A stretch of 11,850 nucleotides of DNA from positions 1 through 11,850 of the forward strand of contig CAZAMT010000119.1 in the NCBI GenBank assembly GCA_964486145.1. The letters run 5' to 3'. Below are positions 1-6,571 of the stretch, one piece after another (within the stretch, counting starts at the first letter, position 1; each line of letters begins with the position of its first letter). The notes below the pieces were generated by a model. It was not told the DNA's origin and did not search any database. It worked only from the letters and a program-made list of their open reading frames with translations. This stretch comes from CAZAMT01 sp964486145 (GTDB lineage: Bacteria > Bacteroidota > Bacteroidia > Bacteroidales > JAAAOM01). The translations under genes were made by a program, and so were the position numbers.

Positions 1-48
1 AACAGGGCTTACGTGCTTTTTAATCTTGATCGGAACACTCATTTTGTA

Positions 49-75
49 ATTCTTGTTGCCTTCAACAACAAGAAT
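49..75. other. Perfect 10-bp stem-loop upstream of the hydrolase gene
   Basis: ATTCTTGTTG (49-58) is the exact reverse complement of CAACAAGAAT (66-75), with a 7-base loop. It could be the terminator of a gene lying left of the window, since a hydrophobic reading frame entering from the edge stops at 47-49. However, the bases after it (AGCTATTATTG) are only moderately T-rich. It could also lie in the 5' leader of the hydrolase gene, because TAATCTTG at 21-28 is one mismatch from the Bacteroidota -7 box and would place the hairpin in that transcript. The sequence alone does not decide between these. Confidence 0.4.
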
Positions 76-104
76 AGCTATTATTGCAGAAATAAATGTA
101 AGAT

Positions 105-1142
105 ATGATATTCCTTCGGCGATTGTTAAAAGTTTTTGTAGGCTTCATGCTGGCGTTCCTGCTGTTTTTCATCACCATGTATTTTACCACAAAAGGTGAT
201 CATGAGGTTATGCCTACCGTTGAGCAACATGAAGAAGCAACAGGCACTGAAATAGATGGATATTTTTTTCATACACAAACGTTTGGCGATTCGGGTAAAC
301 CGGAGGTCATCGTTCTTCACGGAGGGCCGGGATATGATTTCAGATACATGCTGTCGTTAAGGGCGCTGGCTAATGAATACCGAGTAGTTTTTTATGACCA
401 GCGGGGTAGCGGGCTGTCACCCCGGGTGCATCCGGATGCGTTAACCACAGACCAGGCAGTTGAAGATCTGCAATCAATTATTGAATACTATTCACCGGAA
501 GAAAAAGTGTATCTGACAGGCCATTCATGGGGTGGATTACTTGCTTCACATTATGTGGCCCGGCATCCGGGAAAAGTTGAAAAACTGGCATTACTTGAAC
601 CGGAATTTCTAACCGGTGACGCAGCCAAACAATATTTTGAAAATGTAAATTTTCTTAGGCCGCAATTCAGCTTTAAGACCCTGGCGACCTTTACAATAAG
701 CTGGTTTGAATCGCTACATGTAAAGAAACCTGATAAACAAGCCTCTCCGGATTTTTTTATGGAAAAACTAATGCTTTCGTTTCAGCAACCATATCATCCG
801 TTGTACAAGGCAATATGTCATCATGAAGATACACTGGAATTTACCAACTGGCGATACGGTGCCATGGCATCGGGTAACCTGATAGGCAATCTGTTTGATG
901 CACAGGGAAACCTTGTTTTCGAGGAAATAAATGGACTGAAAGAATACAAAAATACCGTGTTGTTTGTTACGGGTGACTGCAACCAGCTTTTTGGACAGGA
1001 ATTTCAGCAACATTACCACCTGAATTTATTCCGCAATGCACGTGTAATTAACATTGCACAGGCCGGTCATTTTATGATGCTTGACAAGCGCAAGGAAACC
1101 ATAAAAATACTCAGGGATTATTTTAAGCAGGAAGACATTTGA
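105..1142 (+). CDS. Membrane-anchored alpha/beta hydrolase, proline iminopeptidase-like (S33 type)
   Basis: This 345-residue serine hydrolase has the alpha/beta fold. The N-terminus is a positively charged start followed by one hydrophobic segment (about residues 8-28) with no lipobox, so it is probably a signal anchor that holds the catalytic domain on the periplasmic side. Visible motifs are HGGPG (72-76, oxyanion hole), DQRGSG (98-103) and GHSWGG (139-144) with nucleophile Ser141. Asp291, in VTGD, is the likely acid and His322, in AGHF, the likely base. Residues from about 170 to 280 would form the helical lid. HGGPG, DQRGSG and GHSWGG together are typical of prolyl aminopeptidases and related S33 peptidases, and the LEPE after the nucleophile strand fits. 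The substrate cannot be read from the sequence: an N-terminal proline peptide, another peptide or an ester are all possible. The ATG at 105 is the first in frame and precedes the hydrophobic anchor directly. The neighbouring operon converges on it, so no partner is implied. Confidence 0.85.
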   Translation: MIFLRRLLKVFVGFMLAFLLFFITMYFTTKGDHEVMPTVEQHEEATGTEIDGYFFHTQTFGDSGKPEVIVLHGGPGYDFRYMLSLRALANEYRVVFYDQRGSGLSPRVHPDALTTDQAVEDLQSIIEYYSPEEKVYLTGHSWGGLLASHYVARHPGKVEKLALLEPEFLTGDAAKQYFENVNFLRPQFSFKTLATFTISWFESLHVKKPDKQASPDFFMEKLMLSFQQPYHPLYKAICHHEDTLEFTNWRYGAMASGNLIGNLFDAQGNLVFEEINGLKEYKNTVLFVTGDCNQLFGQEFQQHYHLNLFRNARVINIAQAGHFMMLDKRKETIKILRDYFKQEDI

Positions 1143-1269
1143 GAGATGAACATTGTTTGATACCACATCTCGCGGAAACCTATCAACCAGTAAAATGAAT
1201 GTTGATATCTAAAGTATATACCCGGTCGAACCTGTATCTTGTCTGTTGAATCGGTCCTCTTATCACTCT

Positions 1270-2133
1270 CTACTCCCTCATCCTTTGCGGCCAGATGCTG
1301 TAATAAATTCCCGTAAGTGAAAGCAATGCGGTTATAATGTAAAATAATGTACTCAGGGCAATGGCGCTGCTTTCTTCCAGCATCAGGTATTGCGCACCAA
1401 ACAGGAAAGTTACCTCTCTTGCCCCCAAACCTCCAATGGTTATCGGCAACACGGCTACAATCGAAGAAATTAAAAACACAAACAAATATTCAAGGTAATG
1501 AAACTCCACGTGCAAAGCCAGTAAAATAAAAATCGCACACAACAATTGCAACAGTTGTACCCAAAACGACTGGATGTTTGTTTTGAAAAAAATCTTTTGA
1601 AAGTAACCAAAGAATTTACTGTAAATAAAGTATGTAACCAGGATTGAAACCGGAATCAGCAGCCAGACAATATATTTGTATTTCTGAGGATACGGAATAA
1701 ACAGCGATAACAGCACGGCCATGCAAAACAATGCCAGCACACCGATGACCCGGTCAAGCAGTACAGCCCAGAATATTTTTTTTGCCGGTACCGGATAGGA
1801 TTTGTTTAAAAGGTATACTTTGTATCCATCACCGCCAATCCCACCAGGCAAAAACAAATTATAATACATACCGAGTAAATATAAACGGATATTGTACCTT
1901 TTTGATAACGGGATTTCAATCTGATGAAAATAGGTATTCAGTCTAAAAGCGGAGACCAGTTTTGACAGTGCAAACATGACAAATGCTACAAATAACCAAA
2001 TCGGATTGGCTCGGGCAACGGTAAACACAAGTTCGGATACATCAATTTTACGGAAGACATACCATAATGCAAAACCTGTAATCAGAATTTTAACGAGTAG
2101 TTTGATGTATTTCAGGCTGCTTTTCTTCCTCAT
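1270..2133 (-). CDS. Flippase-like membrane protein (lysylphosphatidylglycerol synthase TM domain family)
   Basis: This 287-residue polytopic inner-membrane protein has about seven or eight hydrophobic segments. It shows the marks of the LPG_synthase_TM (UPF0104/AglD-like) family: LPGGIGGDGYK at 95-105, LLDRVIG at 125-131 and PITIGGLGARE at 230-240. It is the membrane domain only. The C-terminal aminoacyl-transfer domain of MprF is absent, so lysyl-lipid synthesis should not be assigned. Proteins of this family often sit beside polyprenyl-phosphate GT2 enzymes and are annotated as flippase-like; lipid translocation is an inference. It is the third gene of a minus-strand operon, and its start lies 44 nt inside the upstream GT2 gene. 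No other ATG occurs before residue 53, and the first residues (a basic start, then the first helix) look like a normal N-terminus. The overlap therefore appears real and suggests translational coupling. Its stop is TAG at 1270-1272, and I see no convincing terminator between it and the convergent hydrolase gene. Confidence 0.83.
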   Translation of the reverse strand: MRKKSSLKYIKLLVKILITGFALWYVFRKIDVSELVFTVARANPIWLFVAFVMFALSKLVSAFRLNTYFHQIEIPLSKRYNIRLYLLGMYYNLFLPGGIGGDGYKVYLLNKSYPVPAKKIFWAVLLDRVIGVLALFCMAVLLSLFIPYPQKYKYIVWLLIPVSILVTYFIYSKFFGYFQKIFFKTNIQSFWVQLLQLLCAIFILLALHVEFHYLEYLFVFLISSIVAVLPITIGGLGAREVTFLFGAQYLMLEESSAIALSTLFYIITALLSLTGIYYSIWPQRMRE

Positions 2134-3082
2134 TCAGGATTTCTTTTATGCGGTAAGGTTGTTTTTTTTGCGATTCGTAATACGTTCTCATCAGGATTTC
2201 TGCAAGTATTCCCACGGTAATCAATTGAATCCCCCCAATTACAAGAATAGCACCCAGAATCAGGAGCGGCTTTCCCCAGATATCCTGGCCCATAATAATT
2301 TTAAGTACAGCAAGATAAACGTTGATAATAATACCTGACAACAGAACAAACAATCCTGTTGTTCCGAAGATATGCATGGGCCGTTGCATGTATTTTTGAA
2401 AGAAAAGCATGAGAATCAAATCGCTCATAACTTTAAAGGTACGGTTTATTCCGTATTTGGATTTTCCAAACTGGCGGGGTTTATGATTCACAGGTATTTG
2501 AATGGAAGATGCCCCCTGGAGCACTGCGAGAACAGGAATAAACCGGTGTAATTCCCCATAGAGGCCTAAATTCTTTGCAATATCGCTTTTAAATACACGC
2601 AGGGTACATCCGTAATCCTTGAGTTTAACCCCGGTTGTTGTCCGAATGATGAAATTGGCAATCCTGCTGGGCAACTTACGTGAAAAAACATTGTCTTTTC
2701 TTGTAATCCGCTCTCCGGCAACCACATCCCAATCCTGCTTTTCGGCTAACTCCAGCAATATTGGAATATCATAGGGATCGTTTTGTAAATCTCCGTCAAT
2801 AGTTGCAATATACCTTCCCCTGGCCATTGCAATACCTGCCGAAATGGCCGAGCTTTGTCCGTAATTATTCGAGAAACGAATGCCTTTACATCTTTGATCG
2901 GCAATACACGTTTTGTTAATTTCATTCCAGGTATGATCGTTACTGCCATCATCCACATAAATAATCTCAGCAGCATCATGAAGGAAACTTAAAGACGCCG
3001 TGAGTTGTCGGTTTAATTCGGGTAAATTTTCCTGTTCATTGTAAACGGGCACCACTACCGATATTTTTTTATTAAAATTCAT
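2090..3082 (-). CDS. GT2 glycosyltransferase, polyprenyl-phosphate sugar synthase (DPM1/ArnC/GtrB-like)
   Basis: This enzyme most likely transfers a sugar from a nucleotide donor to undecaprenyl phosphate on the cytoplasmic face of the inner membrane. The 330 residues start with a GT-A domain: VVPVYNE (10-16), VDDGS (43-47) for nucleotide binding, and DGDLQNDP (96-103), the metal- and donor-binding motif. KDYGCTLR (155-162) and RQFGKSKYG (203-211) follow, the latter being the usual acceptor-side motif of DPM1/GtrB enzymes. Two membrane helices come next, at about 237-260 and 271-297, with IQL and GILAE in the second, as in ArnC and GtrB. The C-terminal tail is charged. The sugar (glucose, mannose, aminoarabinose or other) cannot be told from the motifs. 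The gene lies 3 nt after the GT-C gene and overlaps the flippase-like gene by 44 nt. This is the standard partnership of a lipid-linked sugar synthase and a membrane transferase that uses its product. Confidence 0.9.
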   Translation of the reverse strand: MNFNKKISVVVPVYNEQENLPELNRQLTASLSFLHDAAEIIYVDDGSNDHTWNEINKTCIADQRCKGIRFSNNYGQSSAISAGIAMARGRYIATIDGDLQNDPYDIPILLELAEKQDWDVVAGERITRKDNVFSRKLPSRIANFIIRTTTGVKLKDYGCTLRVFKSDIAKNLGLYGELHRFIPVLAVLQGASSIQIPVNHKPRQFGKSKYGINRTFKVMSDLILMLFFQKYMQRPMHIFGTTGLFVLLSGIIINVYLAVLKIIMGQDIWGKPLLILGAILVIGGIQLITVGILAEILMRTYYESQKKQPYRIKEILNEEEKQPEIHQTTR

Positions 3083-3085
3083 TCG

Positions 3086-4693
3086 TTATTTTTTAACTTT
3101 CACCAAATAAAGTGGTAATTTTCTATAGGTAAACAGGTTATCCAAAATAATATGCTCATCGGGATTATAATCTGCATTTGCTACAATGTACAACTTGCCC
3201 GATTGAAATTCTGTACACAAAGGTACAATTTCCCCTCGTTCTCTCGAAAGAAAATACAAAGCTTTGTCCTGCACCAATTTGTCAGGTTCATGATAAATGG
3301 AAGGTTCATCGTAAATACATAGCTCCCTGTCTTTATATTCTTTTCCTATCCGACTGGCAGATGCAAGTGTTTTAAAATGCCAACTGTCGTAGGTGCGTAT
3401 GGGAACGATAAACAAATTAAATGTTATACGGACAACTATGAGCGACAGGATAAAATACAATATGACACTTTTTCGGGCACGCAGGTACAACATAAAAATA
3501 ATTAGAAGTGCCACCATTGATAGAATTGCTTTCAGCCATTTTTGGTCGATTACCTTTGAAGGCGGTACCAACGCCATAATTAAAGGCACAATGACTAATA
3601 ATGCAATGGCTCCTGCAAAAACTCCATGTACAATGGAAACTGCCCTTTTGTTCTCTTCCGCATTGTTCATGTATGGATACATCAAAACCCCGTAAGCAAT
3701 AGGTACAAACATGAGTAAATACCTGGCAAATACCACCGGTGAAATCCAAAATATCAAAATATTAAAAAAGAAAATAAGAACGAGATACCTGGTAAATTGA
3801 TTTTTCCACACTAATTGGATGTTTTTCTTCTTAAAAAAGAATAATATAAAAACGGTAAACGGGAGAAAATCCACAAAATACTGAAATGGGAAAACAAACA
3901 AATGGGTGATGGTATCAACAATATTGTTTCCTCCAACGGATTTCTTATTTGCTTCAACAAATAAAATCTTGAAAAGCGTAACAAGTGAGTTATTATTTTT
4001 AATACTGTACGAATAATAATAACCGCCCACAACAACGAAAAATAATAATATGCCTGTTAAATGGGGCAAAGTGAATAACCGTTTAAAATCTTTTTTGTAA
4101 ATAAACAAGGTTAACAGCGAAATCCCCAGGAAGGCGATCGATGGTAGTCCTTTCATTAAAAAAGTATATGCTGAAATGGCATAAGCAATGATGAAAAGCA
4201 GATAGAATCTGCCTTTTTCATGAAGCTGAAAAATCAGAATAAACATGACAAAAGTTAACCAGCCCATGGTGATGTCTATCAATCCATGAAGGCTATCATA
4301 AAAAAATATTCTGCCACAAGTAACGGTTGCAAGTGCCAGAACAAGTGCAAAATAATTCCCTAACCGCTTTCGCATCAATAAAAAAACACTCAGCCCATAT
4401 AATATTACCGAAATTGCCATTGGAAAGCGCAATGCAAAAGTCGAGAAATTACCAAACAACATAAAACTCACTGCGATGAGCCAGTTATATCCAGGTGGTT
4501 TGTTATAATAGTACTCACCACTAATGGTGGGTGTAATGAAATCATTCTGGTAAATCATTTCCATAGCAACAACACCCCGGGTTCCCTCATCTTCAATAAA
4601 TCCATTATCGCCCAGGTTTAAAAACAGAGCAGGGATAAGGAGAACAAAGGAAACTACTCCCCAAATCCATATTTTTTTTTTATGAGCAGCCAT
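3086..4693 (-). CDS. GT-C membrane glycosyltransferase, ArnT/PMT family
   Basis: This 535-residue membrane protein has about twelve hydrophobic segments and a soluble C-terminal part of about 90 residues. The layout is that of the PMT/ArnT superfamily (GT39/GT83), which takes sugars from polyprenyl-phosphate carriers on the periplasmic side. An acidic motif (EDEG, 34-37) sits in the first outer loop, where GT-C enzymes carry their catalytic or metal-binding acid. KPPGYNW (65-71) corresponds to the family's KPP-x-YxW motif, and LMKGLP (179-184) matches the usual KGP loop. The acceptor is unknown; lipid A, a surface polysaccharide or secreted proteins are possible. It is the first gene of a three-gene operon whose promoter is visible at 4735-4764, and the GT2 gene starts 3 nt after its stop. 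The name arnT would be too specific, because no aminoarabinose genes are present in the window. Confidence 0.85.
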   Translation of the reverse strand: MAAHKKKIWIWGVVSFVLLIPALFLNLGDNGFIEDEGTRGVVAMEMIYQNDFITPTISGEYYYNKPPGYNWLIAVSFMLFGNFSTFALRFPMAISVILYGLSVFLLMRKRLGNYFALVLALATVTCGRIFFYDSLHGLIDITMGWLTFVMFILIFQLHEKGRFYLLFIIAYAISAYTFLMKGLPSIAFLGISLLTLFIYKKDFKRLFTLPHLTGILLFFVVVGGYYYSYSIKNNNSLVTLFKILFVEANKKSVGGNNIVDTITHLFVFPFQYFVDFLPFTVFILFFFKKKNIQLVWKNQFTRYLVLIFFFNILIFWISPVVFARYLLMFVPIAYGVLMYPYMNNAEENKRAVSIVHGVFAGAIALLVIVPLIMALVPPSKVIDQKWLKAILSMVALLIIFMLYLRARKSVILYFILSLIVVRITFNLFIVPIRTYDSWHFKTLASASRIGKEYKDRELCIYDEPSIYHEPDKLVQDKALYFLSRERGEIVPLCTEFQSGKLYIVANADYNPDEHIILDNLFTYRKLPLYLVKVKK

Positions 4694-4734
4694 TCAAGAA
4701 AAATTTATGCTTAATTTTATTTTGTTTTTTGTTT

Positions 4735-4764
4735 CAAAGATAAATTTTATCGAGCCTTTTTCAA
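4735..4764 (-). promoter_or_regulatory. Bacteroidota promoter of the GT-C/GT2/flippase-like operon
   Basis: On the minus strand TTG (4762-4764) is followed after exactly 19 nt by TATCTTTG (4735-4742), a full match to the Bacteroidota -33/-7 pattern TTG-N19-TAnnTTTG. Transcription would start at about 4728-4731, leaving a leader of about 35-40 nt before the ATG at 4691-4693. Confidence 0.72.
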
Positions 4765-4813
4765 CCGGGAAGCTCAGAAAATGTTATGATTTAGTAATTA
4801 ATTAAACTTCGCC

Positions 4814-5038
4814 ATGTTTTACCTTAACCAAAAAGCTAGAATCATTCTGTTATTGTTATTTCTTATCGGCGCCATCGTATTGTTTTTGTTTGAAAAGTTT
4901 GGACGCACGTTTGAACTCATAGAATTTTTGCAGGGACTGTTTCTTGGAGCATCGCTGTCTATCCTTATCGGATTTCTGATTGTTCCTGTAAAAAAGGTGA
5001 ACGAGAATGAGAATGAAAACGAGAATGAGAATGAATAA
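4814..5038 (+). CDS. Small two-helix membrane protein with Asn-Glu repeat tail
   Basis: This 74-residue protein is not one I recognise as a named family. Residues 9-27 and 39-58 are strongly hydrophobic and separated by a short charged loop (EKFGRTFE), so it should be a helical hairpin in the inner membrane with both ends on the same side. After a basic VKK it ends in six Asn-Glu dipeptides, encoded by two identical 18-bp units (5000-5035). The last eight bases of the gene (5031-5038) also hold the likely start of pyruvate kinase, so the two genes are probably co-transcribed and translationally coupled. No -33/-7 promoter of the usual kind is evident in the 120 bp upstream. It is real rather than chance: it begins at an ATG, fills the gap from the divergent operon to pyk, and has a membrane-protein composition. 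Its function is unknown. Confidence 0.65.
   Translation: MFYLNQKARIILLLLFLIGAIVLFLFEKFGRTFELIEFLQGLFLGASLSILIGFLIVPVKKVNENENENENENE
5000..5035 (+). repeat. Perfect 18-bp tandem duplication at the gene junction
   Basis: AACGAGAATGAGAATGAA occurs twice without a gap (5000-5017 and 5018-5035). Each unit contains three 6-bp sub-repeats of the form AAY-GAR. In the frame of the small membrane protein it encodes Asn-Glu six times. In the frame of pyruvate kinase it holds four in-frame ATGs (5007, 5013, 5025, 5031) with purine-rich GAGAATGAG stretches just before the last one. Changes by whole units keep both frames. Confidence 0.9.
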
Positions 5039-6479
5039 ATTAAATCCTCAAAACCGCCACGAACGTTCTCAAACCAAAATAATTGCAACCCTTGGTCCTG
5101 CCAGTAGGGATTTAGAGACCCTCCGAAAGATGTTTCTGGAAGGAATTGATCTTTGCAGAATCAATTTTTCTCATGGAAATCACAAGGAACATAAAGGATC
5201 TTGCGATAATATCAAGCAGCTCAACAGTGAATTGAAATCCCATGTGAGTATTCTGGGTGACTTACAAGGGCCGAAAATCAGATTAGGAATGATACAGGAC
5301 GAAGGTCTCCGGGTTACGGCCGGAGATGTAATCTATATCACAAATAAGGCAGAGCAAAGGAATAAAAATACGATACCCATCGACTATGCACATTTTCCTG
5401 TAGATGTTGAGCCGGAAGATACGATATTGCTTGATGATGGCAAAATTAAGCTTGTTGTTAAATACACCGATAAAAAGGAAAAAGTAACGACAAAGGTGGT
5501 TTTTGGAGGAAAAATTCTATCGAGAAAAGGAGTCAATCTTCCGGATACGAAAATTTCAATACCGGGATTTACCGCAAAAGATAAGGATGATGCTTTGTTT
5601 GCCATTGAAAATGATTTCGATTGGATTGCCCTTTCGTTTGTCCGTGATGCAATTGATGTGGATCAATTGCGGAAAATTATTGAAAGCAGGGGAAGTAACA
5701 TGAAAATAATTGCTAAAATTGAAAAACCGGAAGCTGTTACAAACATTGATAAAATCGTTGAAAAAGCAGATGCTGTCATGGTAGCACGAGGCGATCTGGG
5801 CGTTGAAGTAGATTTTGACGGGGTTCCCATCATACAAAAGCAAATAGTAGGAAAATGTTTACAGGCTGCAAAACCGGTAATCATTGCCACTCAGATGATG
5901 GAAAGCATGATGGAAAATTTCAGACCGACCCGCGCCGAAGCCAATGATGTTGCCAACGCTGTGCTTGATGGTGCCGATGCCGTAATGCTTAGTGGGGAAA
6001 CAGCGATTGGCAGATACCCCGTAGAAACTATTATCAATATGCAACGTGTAATTGATGCCACCGAAGGAAAGGGATACGAAATTCCTCATAAAATTATAAT
6101 TGATCCGGATTCCAAATCATTCGTCTCCGATGTACTTTGCAGCAACTCATCAGAAGTGGTTAAAACCACAAGAGCAAAAGCCATGGTTGTGTATACTTCA
6201 ACAGGCCTGACTTCATTCAATTTGTCCAGATTTCGCCCGGATTCTTCCATCTTTGTTTTTACATCCAATAAAAAATTACTCAGGCAATGTTCGCTGATAT
6301 GGGGTGTCCGTGCATTTTATTGTGAATATTTCACTAACATGGAAGAATTTATCGCGCACGTCAGCTCATTTCTGACACAACACAAGTTGGTTGAGCCTTT
6401 GGATCGAATTTTATTCCTCTCAAGCATGCCTATGGATGAAAATGAAAATCCAAATACCATGCGACTGTTGGAAATTTAA
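5031..6479 (+). CDS. pyk: Pyruvate kinase
   Basis: This enzyme transfers phosphate from phosphoenolpyruvate to ADP in the last step of glycolysis, in the cytosol. In 482-residue numbering it shows TKIIATLGPAS (15-25), RINFSHG (43-49), DLQGPKIR (77-84) at the active site, and the B domain at about 87-172. The signature KIIAKIEKPEAV (225-236) carries catalytic Lys229 and metal ligand Glu231. ARGDLG (252-257, with Asp255), ATQMMESM (286-293) and PTRAEANDVANAV (299-311) follow. A normal C-terminal domain runs to the end with FRPDSSI and IWGVRAF. L78/Q79/K82/L85 is the residue set linked to potassium-independent enzymes. Four in-frame ATGs (5007, 5013, 5025, 5031) lie in the tandem repeat. I chose 5031 because it gives the usual length and leaves GAGAATGAG as the upstream purine stretch; 5025 is also possible. 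It overlaps the preceding small gene by 8 nt and ends at a strong terminator. Confidence 0.96.
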   Translation: MNKLNPQNRHERSQTKIIATLGPASRDLETLRKMFLEGIDLCRINFSHGNHKEHKGSCDNIKQLNSELKSHVSILGDLQGPKIRLGMIQDEGLRVTAGDVIYITNKAEQRNKNTIPIDYAHFPVDVEPEDTILLDDGKIKLVVKYTDKKEKVTTKVVFGGKILSRKGVNLPDTKISIPGFTAKDKDDALFAIENDFDWIALSFVRDAIDVDQLRKIIESRGSNMKIIAKIEKPEAVTNIDKIVEKADAVMVARGDLGVEVDFDGVPIIQKQIVGKCLQAAKPVIIATQMMESMMENFRPTRAEANDVANAVLDGADAVMLSGETAIGRYPVETIINMQRVIDATEGKGYEIPHKIIIDPDSKSFVSDVLCSNSSEVVKTTRAKAMVVYTSTGLTSFNLSRFRPDSSIFVFTSNKKLLRQCSLIWGVRAFYCEYFTNMEEFIAHVSSFLTQHKLVEPLDRILFLSSMPMDENENPNTMRLLEI

Positions 6480-6505
6480 TTGCAGATATATAAATATAAA
6501 TAAAG

Positions 6506-6540
6506 AAAAAAACCATGTCCGTACGAACCATGGTTTTTTT
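6506..6540. terminator. Bidirectional terminator between pyk and htpG
   Basis: AAAAAAACCATG (6506-6517) pairs perfectly with CATGGTTTTTTT (6529-6540) around an 11-base loop. The A-tract on one side and T-tract on the other give a hairpin followed by U residues on both strands. It therefore serves the convergent genes pyk (ends 6479) and htpG (ends 6572). The G/C core is short (CC/GG with ATG/CAT), so strength rests partly on the A/T arms. Confidence 0.85.
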
Positions 6541-6571
6541 ATAACGAGCAGGTTAAATTTAAAACCCCTGC

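Noticed and set aside
1..108. Possible 3' end of an upstream gene entering from the left edge
   Set aside because: All three plus frames are open at position 1 and stop at 23, 49 and 108. The longest even makes an ATGA overlap with the hydrolase start. None has recognisable protein content, so no frame can be preferred.
1143..1269. Terminator between the convergent hydrolase and flippase-like genes
   Set aside because: Only weak complementarity such as AACATT/AATGTT across about 40 nt is present, with no T-tract; nothing convincing.
5000..5035. Phase-variable microsatellite switching pyk or the small gene off
   Set aside because: Repeat units are multiples of three (6 and 18 bp), so gain or loss cannot cause frameshifts; only length and start spacing would vary.
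4819..5088. Minus-strand ORF of 89 codons opposite the small membrane protein and pyk start
   Set aside because: Its Phe-Ser repeat is the reverse reading of the AAY-GAR repeat, and it has no promoter or independent coding character.
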